This document shows positions 33,111-41,534 of a stretch of 64,000 bases of DNA, piece after piece. The position numbers and the translations under genes are program-made. Location: the NCBI RefSeq assembly GCF_001683335.1, contig NZ_CP016201.1, forward strand, positions 2,603,377 through 2,667,376. Direction: 5' to 3'. Position 1 is the stretch's first letter, and the number at the start of each line of letters is the position of its first letter. The DNA comes from Selenomonas sp. oral taxon 126 (lineage in GTDB: Bacteria > Bacillota > Negativicutes > Selenomonadales > Selenomonadaceae). The notes beneath the pieces are model-generated. The model was not told where the DNA came from. It did no database searches and saw nothing but the letters and a program-made list of their open reading frames with translations.

Positions 33111-34799
33111 ATGAAGCAAATATTATTCATCATCTCAATTTTCCTCTCACTCTCCCTGCTCCTCTTTCACTTCGTATTCCATCCCACGTATGGGGGTGAG
33201 TGGCGCACGCTGTCCGCTGCGACAACGGATGCAGGTAATGGACGTATTCTGCTTGTGCCGCTCGACTCACGCCCGCCATGCAGGGAGTTCGTTGTAAACG
33301 GCGGCAAGATCATTGGGTGGGAAGTCATCACGCCGCCGACGGAGTATATGGACTACTATTCCATGGCGGGCGATACACATGCGCTAAAAGCGTGGCTTGC
33401 ACGCGAAGCGGGCGGGGCGGATGCCGTGATCTTCTCGGTGGATCAGCTGCTCTCGGGAGGTCTGCTCGCGGCACGTGAGGCGCATATCTCGGCGAAGGAT
33501 ATTGCGGCGTTGGCAAACGATCTGCGCGCGCTGCACGCGGCGCATCCCGCCGTTCCCCTGCACGCGTTCTACATCCTGCCGCGCGCGATTCCGCAGGACG
33601 GGCTAGAGGGCTGGCGCGAGCGCCGCGCCCTGCTCGCCTATGCGCGCCTCCTCGGACGCGCGGGCGAGGGTCTACCCGTCGATGCGGAGGAGATGGAGCG
33701 TCTGCGCGCGCAGTTTCCGCCCGACTATCTGGAAAAATATCTCGCCCACTTCGAGGAGAGCACGGCTCTCGCCGCCATGCTCATCGGCCTTACGGAGGAG
33801 GGCGTGCTCACGCGCCTCGTCCTCGGGCAGGACGACGGCGAGGAGTATTCGGTCGGCAATCTGAAAAAGGCGGAGCTTGCCGCTCTGCTCGTACAAAAAA
33901 ACATCGCCCCCGAACGGGCGATGATTGTGCACGGCGCGGATGAGATCGCGCTCTCCATGCTCACGCGGATTGCAGTCGATGAGCTGTGCGCGGACGGCGG
34001 CGCCGCGCCGCGCGTTTCCCTGCGCTATGCGGGTGCAGGCATGGACGACGCAGTCTTCCCCTTTATGGCGGTCTCGAACGACGTGACGGCGCGCGAGAAG
34101 ATCGCCATGCTCGGTGCTGTGTGCGCGGAGGAGGCAGAGGACAGCGATCTGACGCTCTGCATCTCTGCTGGTGACAGCAACGCGGATACGCTCGGCACAC
34201 GCGCGCCCGCCGCAGCTGCAATACGGGATATGATGGCGAGAGGAATGCCCGTTGCGCTCGTCGATCTCTCCCGTCATTTTCACGCGGAGGAAACGCTACT
34301 GCCCATGCTGATCGAAAAGAATGTACCCGTGAACGCGTTCACGGCATACGCGGGCTGGAATACGGCGAGCAATGCCATCGGCACTGCCCTCTCGGAGTCG
34401 CTGCTCTATCACTGCGCCATGCAGCGCGCAGGGAGTGACGAGGAGCGAGAGGCATACACGTACGCAAATCTTGCCTTCCTCACGGGGCGCATCGCCGAGG
34501 ATGAATTCTATCTCAAGGAGACAATCGACCGCGTCAACAATACGCTCCGCATTGCGGGCTATCGGAATACTGCCGATCTCGATCTCACGCGCAACTGGCG
34601 CTGGGCGAATGATCTCCTCACGCACGATCTCGATCGCCGCATACGCAGCTATGAGAGCAGTGCCGCCTTCCGCGCACCGTTTCAGCAGGGCGATATGCAG
34701 CTGCGCCTTGTACGGAGCAATATCACGGCATACTACCCGTGGCCGCGCACCTTTGAGGTGCGGTTGGAGGCTGCGCCGACGGTCGAAATATCCCCGTAA
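33111..34799 (+). CDS. DUF4127 family protein, exported or membrane-anchored
   Basis: A 562-residue protein with an N-terminal hydrophobic segment (LFIISIFLSLSLLLFHFVF). Family features: RILLVPLDSRPPCREFV, ITPPTEYMDYYSMAGDTHAL, VIFSVDQLLSGGLLAAR, VLGQDDGEEYSVG, and TAYAGWNTASNAIGTALSES. Length (about 500) fits DUF4127, of unknown enzymatic role. The ribosome site is poor. A bidirectional terminator follows. It is convergent with exbD. Confidence 0.9.
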   Translation: MKQILFIISIFLSLSLLLFHFVFHPTYGGEWRTLSAATTDAGNGRILLVPLDSRPPCREFVVNGGKIIGWEVITPPTEYMDYYSMAGDTHALKAWLAREAGGADAVIFSVDQLLSGGLLAAREAHISAKDIAALANDLRALHAAHPAVPLHAFYILPRAIPQDGLEGWRERRALLAYARLLGRAGEGLPVDAEEMERLRAQFPPDYLEKYLAHFEESTALAAMLIGLTEEGVLTRLVLGQDDGEEYSVGNLKKAELAALLVQKNIAPERAMIVHGADEIALSMLTRIAVDELCADGGAAPRVSLRYAGAGMDDAVFPFMAVSNDVTAREKIAMLGAVCAEEAEDSDLTLCISAGDSNADTLGTRAPAAAAIRDMMARGMPVALVDLSRHFHAEETLLPMLIEKNVPVNAFTAYAGWNTASNAIGTALSESLLYHCAMQRAGSDEEREAYTYANLAFLTGRIAEDEFYLKETIDRVNNTLRIAGYRNTADLDLTRNWRWANDLLTHDLDRRIRSYESSAAFRAPFQQGDMQLRLVRSNITAYYPWPRTFEVRLEAAPTVEISP

Positions 34800-34804
34800 C
34801 ACAA

Positions 34805-34846
34805 AGGGACTGTTGCACGAGTGTTTCGTACAACAGTCCCTTTTAT
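34805..34846. terminator. Bidirectional terminator between DUF4127 and exbD
   Basis: AAAGGGACTGTTG (34805-34817) pairs with CAACAGTCCCTTT (34833-34845). The same GGG(A/G)CTGTTGCA core appears at 42838-42849 and, inverted, at 43030-43040. Confidence 0.88.
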
Positions 34847-34853
34847 CCCATAT

Positions 34854-35252
34854 TCACTGTGCCGCAAGCCCGAAGCGCGTAATGCCTTCCTTGCGGAACT
34901 TGTCCAGCAGCTCCATAACGCCGCTGTAGTTGATATCCCCATCCGCGCGCACAACAACGGCAAATCGCGGATTCTTCTGACTCTCCGCACGCGCACGGCG
35001 CAGGAGGGTCGCCTCGTCGATCTGTTGATCCTCGAGCCAGAGCGAGCCGTCCTTGCGTACGGTGACGAGATAGGTAACGTTCAGCTGCGTCTGCGCCGTC
35101 TGCGCCTTTGGCAAGTTCACATCGACCGTCTTCAGATTCACCATGTAGAGCGTGCTCATAATAAAGAAGACGAGCAGGAAGAACATGATGTCGATCATGG
35201 GGATAATCATGACCTCGGGCTTTTCAAACGCCCTTCTGTCGCGCAGCCTCAT
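34854..35252 (-). CDS. exbD: ExbD/TolR family energy-transducing protein
   Basis: A 132-residue protein with one N-terminal membrane helix (MIIPMIDIMFFLLVFFIMST) carrying the conserved proton-path Asp, followed by a periplasmic domain ending in RKEGITRFGLAAQ. With ExbB it uses the proton gradient to drive TonB-dependent uptake or Tol-like functions. The ATG overlaps the exbB stop by four bases. No tonB is adjacent. Confidence 0.93.
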   Translation of the reverse strand: MRLRDRRAFEKPEVMIIPMIDIMFFLLVFFIMSTLYMVNLKTVDVNLPKAQTAQTQLNVTYLVTVRKDGSLWLEDQQIDEATLLRRARAESQKNPRFAVVVRADGDINYSGVMELLDKFRKEGITRFGLAAQ

Positions 35253-35938
35253 GCCTCATCACCTTCCGCTGCTTCTCCCGCATGCAGAGAAGTCTCGATC
35301 ACGCCCTTGACACCTGCCGCACGCGCAAGCTCAATGCGGCTGTTCTCGGCAGCGGAGAAGCACATCTCCATATCCGTGACAATGTTCTCGATGCGCTGCG
35401 AGAAATACGCGTGTACGGAGAGTGCAATGATGGCGACACAGAGTCCCATCGCCGTTGCAATCAGCGCCTCGCCGACACCGCCCGTAATCGCGCTCGGCTC
35501 GCCCGCCTCGATGTTGAACACGCTGAACGTCGAGATCATGCCGCTGATCGTGCCGAGGAGCCCGAGCAGCGGCGCCATCGTAACAGTGACGCTCAGATAG
35601 TACATCCGATTGCGCAGCTTCGAGAGCGCAATACCGGACTGGATCTCCATATACGAGGACATCTTGCGCGAATTCTTGCTGTTCTTCGAGATCGCGCTGT
35701 ACAAAATGTCCGCAATCGATCCGCGCTTTGTCTCCGTCAGCTGAACGGCCTCGCTAAAGCGCCCATTTGCGATGTGTAGCATGAACTCATGTGCAAATGC
35801 CCGCCCCGCATCCGCACGTGCAAAATAGAATGCACGCTCAATGCCGATAAAGACGACAAAGATCGATGCCGCGAGCAGGAAGTACATGACAATGCCGCCC
35901 TGCCTGAAAAATTCAATTCCCTGCGCAATAAAATCCAT
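35249..35938 (-). CDS. exbB: MotA/TolQ/ExbB family proton channel protein
   Basis: A 229-residue protein with three membrane helices: VMYFLLAASIFVVFIGIERA near residue 20, and VTMAPLLGLLGTISGMISTF and ALIATAMGLCVAIIALSVH later, the usual ExbB layout. ATG 35938 follows AAGGAA; upstream in-frame starts lack a ribosome site. Divergent from an ABC transporter gene; a Fur-box-like site lies between. Confidence 0.93.
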   Translation of the reverse strand: MDFIAQGIEFFRQGGIVMYFLLAASIFVVFIGIERAFYFARADAGRAFAHEFMLHIANGRFSEAVQLTETKRGSIADILYSAISKNSKNSRKMSSYMEIQSGIALSKLRNRMYYLSVTVTMAPLLGLLGTISGMISTFSVFNIEAGEPSAITGGVGEALIATAMGLCVAIIALSVHAYFSQRIENIVTDMEMCFSAAENSRIELARAAGVKGVIETSLHAGEAAEGDEA

Positions 35939-36001
35939 CGTATAACCGTTCCTTCCCCAATAAACTACAATGACCCACGTCATCCCATGATAAGCGAGAT
36001 T

Positions 36002-36030
36002 ATTCTACTACATATTTGTGTCTGCGTCAA
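36002..36030 (-). promoter_or_regulatory. exbBD promoter
   Basis: TTGACG (36030-36025) and TAGAAT (36007-36002) on the minus strand with a 17-base spacer. The Fur-like site begins two bases upstream of the -35. Confidence 0.65.
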
Positions 36031-36031
36031 C

Positions 36032-36050
36032 GATAACAAATATCATTATA
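36032..36050. promoter_or_regulatory. Fur-box-like operator between exbBD and the ABC gene
   Basis: GATAACAAATATCATTATA matches 14 of 19 positions of the Fur consensus GATAATGATAATCATTATC. It abuts the exbBD -35 and lies 25 bases upstream of the ABC gene's -35. Iron control of ExbBD is plausible. Confidence 0.55.
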
Positions 36051-36074
36051 ATATTCTGATTGACACCTGATACC

Positions 36075-36103
36075 TTGCAGACCATGTGAAAAAATACTAT
36101 AAT
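36075..36103 (+). promoter_or_regulatory. Promoter of the ABC transporter operon
   Basis: TTGCAG (36075-36080) and TATAAT (36098-36103), 17-base spacer, 33 bases before the TTG start. Confidence 0.65.
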
Positions 36104-36136
36104 AAAAGCCGTTATCTCATCGAAGGAGGATGTAGT

Positions 36137-37849
36137 TTGAAGTTCCCTCTCGCACGCGGCTTCTGGCAGCTATTCAAAGGATATTGGAGTTCCCCCGAAA
36201 AATGGAAGGCGCGCGGCCTGCTCATTTCGGTCATCGCGCTCAACCTCATCATGGTCTATCTGCTCGTGCGGATCAACGACTGGTACCGCGTTTTCTACGA
36301 CACGCTGCAGGCGTATGACTGGGCATCGTTCTGGCCGCTCGTCGGCGAGTTCTCCGTGCTCGCATTCCTCTACATTGTGATCGCCGTCTATGCCGTCTAT
36401 CTGAGGCAAATGCTGACGATCAACTGGCGTACGTGGATGACGGAGCAGTATCTCACGCGCTGGATGCACGGGCAGGTCTACTACCGTCTGCAGGTGCTGC
36501 GCAGCGATACGGACAACCCCGATCAGCGAATCAGCGAGGATATCAATCAATTCGTCTCCCTGACGCTGACGCTGCTCGTCGGCATCCTCAAGCAGCTCAC
36601 GACGCTCGGCGCATTCGCCGTCGTGCTCTGGAACCTCTCGGGCGTCATCACCGTCCCGATCGGCGGCACAGAGTTCACCGTCTACGGCTATATGTTCTGG
36701 CTGTCCCTCCTCTACTCAGGACTCGGCACATACTTCGTCCACGTCGTCGGAAAGAAGCTCATCCGTCTGAACTTCGACCAGCAGCGCTATGAGGCGGACT
36801 TCCGTTTCAGCATGATGCGCGTGCGCGAGAACAGCGAGAGCATCGCGTTCTATCGCGGCGAGATGGCGGAAACGGTCGGCTTCAAGGAGCGGTTCGCAAA
36901 CGTCATCAAAAACTACTGGGGACTCATGCGCCGCACGAAACTGCTGAACTTCTACGTCAACGGCTACTCACAGCTCGCGATCATCTTCCCGCTCGTCATG
37001 GCGGCACCACGCTACTATGCGGGCGAGATGGCGCTCGGCGGGCTCATGCAGACGCTCTCGGCATTCGGGCGCGTGCAGGATGCGCTCTCCTTCTTCGTCG
37101 ATTCCTACAGCTCCATCGCCGAGCTCGCCGCCGTGATTCAGCGACTCTCGGGCTTCACGGAGCATATGGAGGAGTCCGCGCGGGTTACGAGCGATATTGT
37201 ACGCAACGAGGGCAGCAATAAGGCGCTCGCGCTGCAAAATCTCTCGATTGACCTTCCGGACGGCGCACCGCTCCTCTCCGCCTGCACACTCTCCCTGCCC
37301 GCAGGCAGCCACGTCCTCGTGACGGGTGCCTCGGGTGCGGGAAAGAGCACGCTGCTCCGTGCGCTCGCAGGCATCTGGCCGTATGGCAACGGCACAATTG
37401 AGCTGCCGCAGGGCGCAAAGAGACTTTTCCTCCCGCAGCGCCCCTATCTCGTCCTCGGCTCGCTGCGCCGTGCGCTCTCCTATCCGCGCACGGCGGCGGC
37501 ATCCGATGAGGAGATTGCACGCATTCTAAAACTCGTTGGGATGGATCATTTCGCCGCGCGTCTTGACGACGTGGACGATTGGAGCCGCATTCTCTCGCTT
37601 GGCGAGCAGCAGCGCCTTGCGTTTGCACGCATATTGCTCATCCGACCCGACTGGATTTTCCTCGACGAGGCGACATCCGCCCTCGACGAGCCGCGCGAAC
37701 GCGCATTGTATGAACTGCTGCATCAGGAACTCCCCGCCGCGAGCATCATCAGTGTCGGGCATCGCTCGACCCTTTTTGCCCTTCATGACACGGAGCTCCG
37801 CCTCAAAGATCAATCGTATACCTATCAGGAGATCCCACATGAATCGTAG
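36137..37849 (+). CDS. ABC transporter, fused permease and ATPase (SbmA/BacA-like, YddA type)
   Basis: A 570-residue protein. The membrane part (about residues 1-340) belongs to the ABC_membrane_2/SbmA-BacA type: GFWQLFKGYW, NDWYRVFYDTLQAYDW, NWRTWMTEQYL, RISEDINQFV. The ATPase has Walker A VTGASGAGKSTLLRALAGIW, signature LSLGEQQRLAFARILL and Walker B WIFLDEATSALDE. Relatives move peptides, cobalamin or siderophore-like compounds; the substrate here is unknown. TTG 36137 follows GGAGG by seven bases. It leads an operon with an amidase gene overlapping its stop. Confidence 0.9.
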   Translation: MKFPLARGFWQLFKGYWSSPEKWKARGLLISVIALNLIMVYLLVRINDWYRVFYDTLQAYDWASFWPLVGEFSVLAFLYIVIAVYAVYLRQMLTINWRTWMTEQYLTRWMHGQVYYRLQVLRSDTDNPDQRISEDINQFVSLTLTLLVGILKQLTTLGAFAVVLWNLSGVITVPIGGTEFTVYGYMFWLSLLYSGLGTYFVHVVGKKLIRLNFDQQRYEADFRFSMMRVRENSESIAFYRGEMAETVGFKERFANVIKNYWGLMRRTKLLNFYVNGYSQLAIIFPLVMAAPRYYAGEMALGGLMQTLSAFGRVQDALSFFVDSYSSIAELAAVIQRLSGFTEHMEESARVTSDIVRNEGSNKALALQNLSIDLPDGAPLLSACTLSLPAGSHVLVTGASGAGKSTLLRALAGIWPYGNGTIELPQGAKRLFLPQRPYLVLGSLRRALSYPRTAAASDEEIARILKLVGMDHFAARLDDVDDWSRILSLGEQQRLAFARILLIRPDWIFLDEATSALDEPRERALYELLHQELPAASIISVGHRSTLFALHDTELRLKDQSYTYQEIPHES

Positions 37850-38693
37850 AGAATTCCTGCGCCGACTTGCACTCATTGGCATCGGCGCCGCCGTCTTTCC
37901 ATTCTTCCCCGCAGCCGTGGAGGCATCGTGGTACATCCCATCGGCGCTGCCCGGCGTATCCGTGCGCCCGACGCATCTGAAATTCAGGGAGCTTGAAAAT
38001 CGCTTTGTCACGGACTGCATCGTCGTCCACCACATCGGCATGGCGAATAACGATGATGTCTCAGCAGAGACCGTGCATCAATGGCATTTGAACAACGGCT
38101 GGGCCGGCATCGGCTATCACTTCGTCATCCGCAAGGACGGCACCATTGAGGAGGGGCGTCCGCTCGGCACAGTCGGCGCGCACGTCTACGGCGAGAACCG
38201 CCATACAGTCGGCATCAACCTCGTCGGCAATTTTGAAAATGCCGTGCCCACGGAGGCGCAGAAGGCATCTGCCGCACGCCTCATCGCCTCGCTCTGCACC
38301 GTCTATCAGCTCGATCCTGCGTGGCAGAAAACAGTGAAGGGGCATCGCGATCTCAATGCGACCGCCTGCCCCGGTCGTCATCTTTACGCACAGCTGCCCG
38401 ACATCGTACAGCAGGCGCGCATCTTCTACAGCTCTGAGGAGTTGCAGACAGAGCGTCTGCGTATTGCACAGCGCGAACGTGAAGAGCAGGAGGCGCAACG
38501 CGCACGCATTCGTCAACAGATGGAGGAAGCGCAACGGAGGAACGGCATGACGCGCCCCGCACACCCGACGCCAAGCACGCCGAATCCGCCCGTACAGCCG
38601 CCGCCCGCAAAGCCGGGGCTAAAGCCGAACAAGCGCCCCGATCTGCCAAAGCCGAACCCGCGCCCCGCGCAGCAGCGGCGCATTGCAACCTGA
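37839..38693 (+). CDS. N-acetylmuramoyl-L-alanine amidase (Amidase_2/PGRP) with Tat-type signal
   Basis: A 284-residue protein. The start NRREFLRRLALIGIG is a twin-arginine (RRxFL) signal. The amidase_2 domain (about residues 55-200) has zinc ligands in CIVVHHIGM, the GYHFVIRKDGTIEEGR strand, and HRDLNATACPG (His and Cys). The tail is a charged coiled coil, then Pro-rich (PTPSTPNPPVQPPPAKP). It cleaves the peptidoglycan amide bond. The ATG lies within the end of the ABC gene, AGGAG seven bases upstream. Confidence 0.92.
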   Translation: MNRREFLRRLALIGIGAAVFPFFPAAVEASWYIPSALPGVSVRPTHLKFRELENRFVTDCIVVHHIGMANNDDVSAETVHQWHLNNGWAGIGYHFVIRKDGTIEEGRPLGTVGAHVYGENRHTVGINLVGNFENAVPTEAQKASAARLIASLCTVYQLDPAWQKTVKGHRDLNATACPGRHLYAQLPDIVQQARIFYSSEELQTERLRIAQREREEQEAQRARIRQQMEEAQRRNGMTRPAHPTPSTPNPPVQPPPAKPGLKPNKRPDLPKPNPRPAQQRRIAT

Positions 38694-38713
38694 GCTAATG
38701 GAGGTGAAGCGCC

Positions 38714-39061
38714 ATGGGATTCCACTACCGCTGGTTCGACCGCGATCAGGAAAAAACCGACGAGATGGGCATTCCTCTGACGCGTGCAGACATCGACGCA
38801 CGTGAGCACGCAAAGCAGGAGGAGCGCATCTTTTCGCGCGGTGAACAGACCGGCATCGTCCTCGCCTCTGTGATCTTTGCCTACGGCTGGACAGAGGGGG
38901 ATCTCTCGCTCATCTTCTTCTGCCTCTCCTTTCTGATGTTCGAGCTGCGAAAGATTGTCGCGCGTTTCTCCCGCACCTACGGAAAGAGCATTGCAAACGC
39001 CATGCAGGGGTTCAGCATTGCGCTCGTTCTCGGCGCACTTGCGCTAGTTCTTACAACCTAG
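38714..39061 (+). CDS. Small membrane protein, function unknown
   Basis: A 115-residue protein. The first 45 residues are charged and soluble (FDRDQEKTDEMGIPLTRADI); two or three hydrophobic segments follow (TGIVLASVIFAYG, LSLIFFCLSFLMF, GFSIALVLGALALVL). Family not recognised. GGAGG precedes the ATG. It lies 20 bases after the amidase gene and 11 before the VTT-domain gene, so it belongs to this operon. Confidence 0.75.
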   Translation: MGFHYRWFDRDQEKTDEMGIPLTRADIDAREHAKQEERIFSRGEQTGIVLASVIFAYGWTEGDLSLIFFCLSFLMFELRKIVARFSRTYGKSIANAMQGFSIALVLGALALVLTT

Positions 39062-39072
39062 GAGGTATCTAC

Positions 39073-39798
39073 GTGAAGCAGCAAATGGGCATGGGCGTCT
39101 TGAAGATCGGCGCAGCACTTGCGATCGTCCTGCTCTTTGTCATCATCCACCTCATTGCGCCGGACTTCCTGCCCGAGCTCTTCGCCCTGCTCGCGAGCGG
39201 TGATATCCCTGCGACGGTGGAGTACATCCGCTCGTTCGGCGAGGGGGCGATCGTCTTTGCCTTCCTCCTCACCCTCTTTACGAATGCGCTCGGCTTCCCA
39301 CCCGCCGTCATCTTCTCGACGGCGAACGTCATCCTCTTTGGCATCGTCCCCGGCATCATCCTCTCCTGCGTGGCAGAGACGGTCGGCGTGACGATCGCCT
39401 TCGTCCTCATGCGCTTCTACTTCCGCGAGGCGGCGGAAAAGGCGATTGCCAAGAGCCCCTTCCTCGCGAAGGTCGACCAGTACAGCGGCAGCAAGGGCTT
39501 CATCATCATGCTGATCGGACGCATGGTGCCCTATCTCCCATCCGCTGTCATGAACGCCGTCGGCGCGCTCTCCTCCATCCGCCTCCGCGACTATGTGCTC
39601 GCCTCGCTTGTCGGCAAATTCCCCTCGACGGGCATTGAGGCGATCATTGGGCATGACCTCATCATGCAGCAGGAGAACAATACACGACTCGTCATTGTCG
39701 TCATCTGCGCGGGCATTCTGATCTATACGGCGATCCGCTACGAAAAGCGCATGATGCGCGCCGAAGCCGTCGTGCAGGATACGGAGAAAAAAGAATGA
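39073..39798 (+). CDS. TVP38/TMEM64 (VTT/DedA-like) membrane protein
   Basis: A 241-residue polytopic protein starting at GTG 39073 after GGAGG. TNALGFPPAVIFSTANVILFG and GFIIMLIGRMVPYLPSAVMN are the VTT-domain core, followed by ASLVGKFPSTGIEAIIGHDL. Related DedA proteins handle lipid carriers or membrane homeostasis; substrate not shown. It overlaps the next gene by four bases. Confidence 0.9.
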   Translation: MKQQMGMGVLKIGAALAIVLLFVIIHLIAPDFLPELFALLASGDIPATVEYIRSFGEGAIVFAFLLTLFTNALGFPPAVIFSTANVILFGIVPGIILSCVAETVGVTIAFVLMRFYFREAAEKAIAKSPFLAKVDQYSGSKGFIIMLIGRMVPYLPSAVMNAVGALSSIRLRDYVLASLVGKFPSTGIEAIIGHDLIMQQENNTRLVIVVICAGILIYTAIRYEKRMMRAEAVVQDTEKKE

Positions 39799-41033
39799 CA
39801 CGCCGCTCGTTTTTACAGACTGCCATGAGCGCCATCCTCACGATGGGCTTTGGCGGTCTCTTTTCGTCCCGTTCTGCTGCCGCCGCTGCCGAAAACATCC
39901 GCCATCTGCGCCAGATCGTTACGACGCAGCCGATGCAGACGCGCATGATTGCGTGGGACAGCCCGCAGCTGCTCCAAGATGTGCGCGTCGAAGTGTCGCG
40001 CGCAGACGGAAAAACAGACGCGTACGCCCCTGCCTATCGTTATCTCGCAATGGACGGAGAGACACAACTCATCTATCATGCGGAGATTCCCGTATCTGAG
40101 GGTGCATCGTACCGCGTGATACACCCGAATGGCGCAACGGCATGGATTCCGCTCACACGCGGTGCGGATGAGAGGACGCATGCCCTTCTCTTCTCGGACA
40201 GTCAATGCGGCGAGAGCTACGATGTGTGGCACGATGTCTATCATGCGGCATGGCAGCGTCACCCACAGGCGGACTTTGCCGCCATCGTCGGCGACCTCAC
40301 GGACAACGGCGAATCTGCGTGGCATTGGCGCAGCTTCTTCGAGGCGATGGAGGGCGCGGATGCTCCCCTCGCCCGTCATATCCACGTCCCCGTGCTCGGC
40401 AATCACGAATACTACGGGCTGAGCTGGACAGCCGTTCCGCCTGTGCGCTATCTCTCGAGCTTCGCCCTGCCCGACAACGGCAGCGCGGATTTTCGCGGGC
40501 ACTACTACTCCTTCGATATGGGCAGCGTGCACTGCATCGTCCTCGATACGCAATTCCTCGAACTCGAGGCACGCGGTGAGGCACTGAAACGCGAGCAGAT
40601 GGACTGGCTTATGCGGGACGCGGCGGCAAGCACAGCGCCGTGGAAGATTGTACTGATGCACAAGGACATCCTTGCATACGGCGAGTATCAGGCGGAGCAG
40701 GAGACGCAGCACGGCGTCAGCGACGTTGGGCAGGTCTTCCTCGATGCATTCGATACACTCGGCATCGACCTCGTCGTGTCGGGACACGTCCACGCCTACC
40801 GCCGCCGACAGTTGCGTGCGCGGCAGACAGATGAGCATGGTACGCTCTACCTCCTCGCGGGGCCTGCGGGGAATGAATATTTCGATGTGCCCGCCGAGCG
40901 CTATGACCTCGTGGCAGGGTCAAATCCAACGCCGTCCAACTACCTCTATATGGAGGCGGATGCACGGCGTCTGCGCATTCAATGTGAGACACTGAGCGGC
41001 GCAGTACTTGATACAGCAGAACTCCACAAATGA
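39795..41033 (+). CDS. Metallophosphoesterase (purple acid phosphatase-like) with Tat-type signal
   Basis: A 412-residue protein starting TRRSFLQTAMSAILTMG, a twin-arginine signal ending near SAAAAAE. After a beta-rich N-terminal part, the phosphoesterase metal ligands are visible: FSDSQ, AIVGDLTDNG, VLGNHEYYG, MHKDI and SGHVHAYRRR. Probably acts outside the inner membrane on phosphate esters. ATGA overlap with the VTT gene; a 23-bp-stem terminator begins at its stop. Confidence 0.92.
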   Translation: MTRRSFLQTAMSAILTMGFGGLFSSRSAAAAAENIRHLRQIVTTQPMQTRMIAWDSPQLLQDVRVEVSRADGKTDAYAPAYRYLAMDGETQLIYHAEIPVSEGASYRVIHPNGATAWIPLTRGADERTHALLFSDSQCGESYDVWHDVYHAAWQRHPQADFAAIVGDLTDNGESAWHWRSFFEAMEGADAPLARHIHVPVLGNHEYYGLSWTAVPPVRYLSSFALPDNGSADFRGHYYSFDMGSVHCIVLDTQFLELEARGEALKREQMDWLMRDAAASTAPWKIVLMHKDILAYGEYQAEQETQHGVSDVGQVFLDAFDTLGIDLVVSGHVHAYRRRQLRARQTDEHGTLYLLAGPAGNEYFDVPAERYDLVAGSNPTPSNYLYMEADARRLRIQCETLSGAVLDTAELHK

Positions 41034-41083
41034 AAAGAACGTCTCTCATGCGCTGGAACACATGAGAGACGTTCTTTTCATTT
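41028..41083. terminator. Bidirectional terminator with a 23-bp perfect stem
   Basis: The arms 41028-41050 and 41061-41083 are perfect complements, A-rich outside and T-rich outside, serving the converging genes. The stem includes the stop codon of the phosphoesterase gene. Confidence 0.92.
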
Positions 41084-41084
41084 C

Positions 41085-41405
41085 TCAACGACGCCACGGC
41101 GTCCGCTTTTCATAGTCGCGTTTGATATTCTTCACTGCCTGATCGTGACGCTTCTGCTCCTCCTTCATCGCGCGGTCGTACTTTTCCTGATTGCCGTCGC
41201 GCTGAAACTCGAAGCGAATCTTGCGCACATTCTGGTCGTGAATGCGATCCTCTTCCTTCATACGGAAGCTGTACTCGTTCGTCGCGCCGTTGATGTATTC
41301 GAGCGGCTGAACGTTCGGTGCCGCCTGTGCAGCAGGCATCGCCGTCATGATGCCGAGTCCGAGCGCGGCTGCCAGAATACCGGCGATATATTTCTTGTTC
41401 TTCAT
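41085..41405 (-). CDS. Small exported protein, function unknown
   Basis: A 106-residue protein with a signal peptide (KYIAGILAAALGLGIMTAMP, cut after AAQA). The mature part is charged and helical, with NQEKYDRAMKEEQKRHDQAV and two similar stretches around HDQ. Family not recognised. GGGGCGAGGAG lies just before the ATG. It is isolated, next to the transposase scar. Confidence 0.75.
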   Translation of the reverse strand: MKNKKYIAGILAAALGLGIMTAMPAAQAAPNVQPLEYINGATNEYSFRMKEEDRIHDQNVRKIRFEFQRDGNQEKYDRAMKEEQKRHDQAVKNIKRDYEKRTPWRR

Positions 41406-41534
41406 AGTCTCCTCGCCCCTTTATTTTGTAGAATATCTTCCTCTGATACTCTACCGCTTTTTCTTTTGACGGCATTTAAGGGGAAGTAAACCGTGTGTTA
41501 AACTTACTGAGACACTGATAAATTCAGCAAATCC

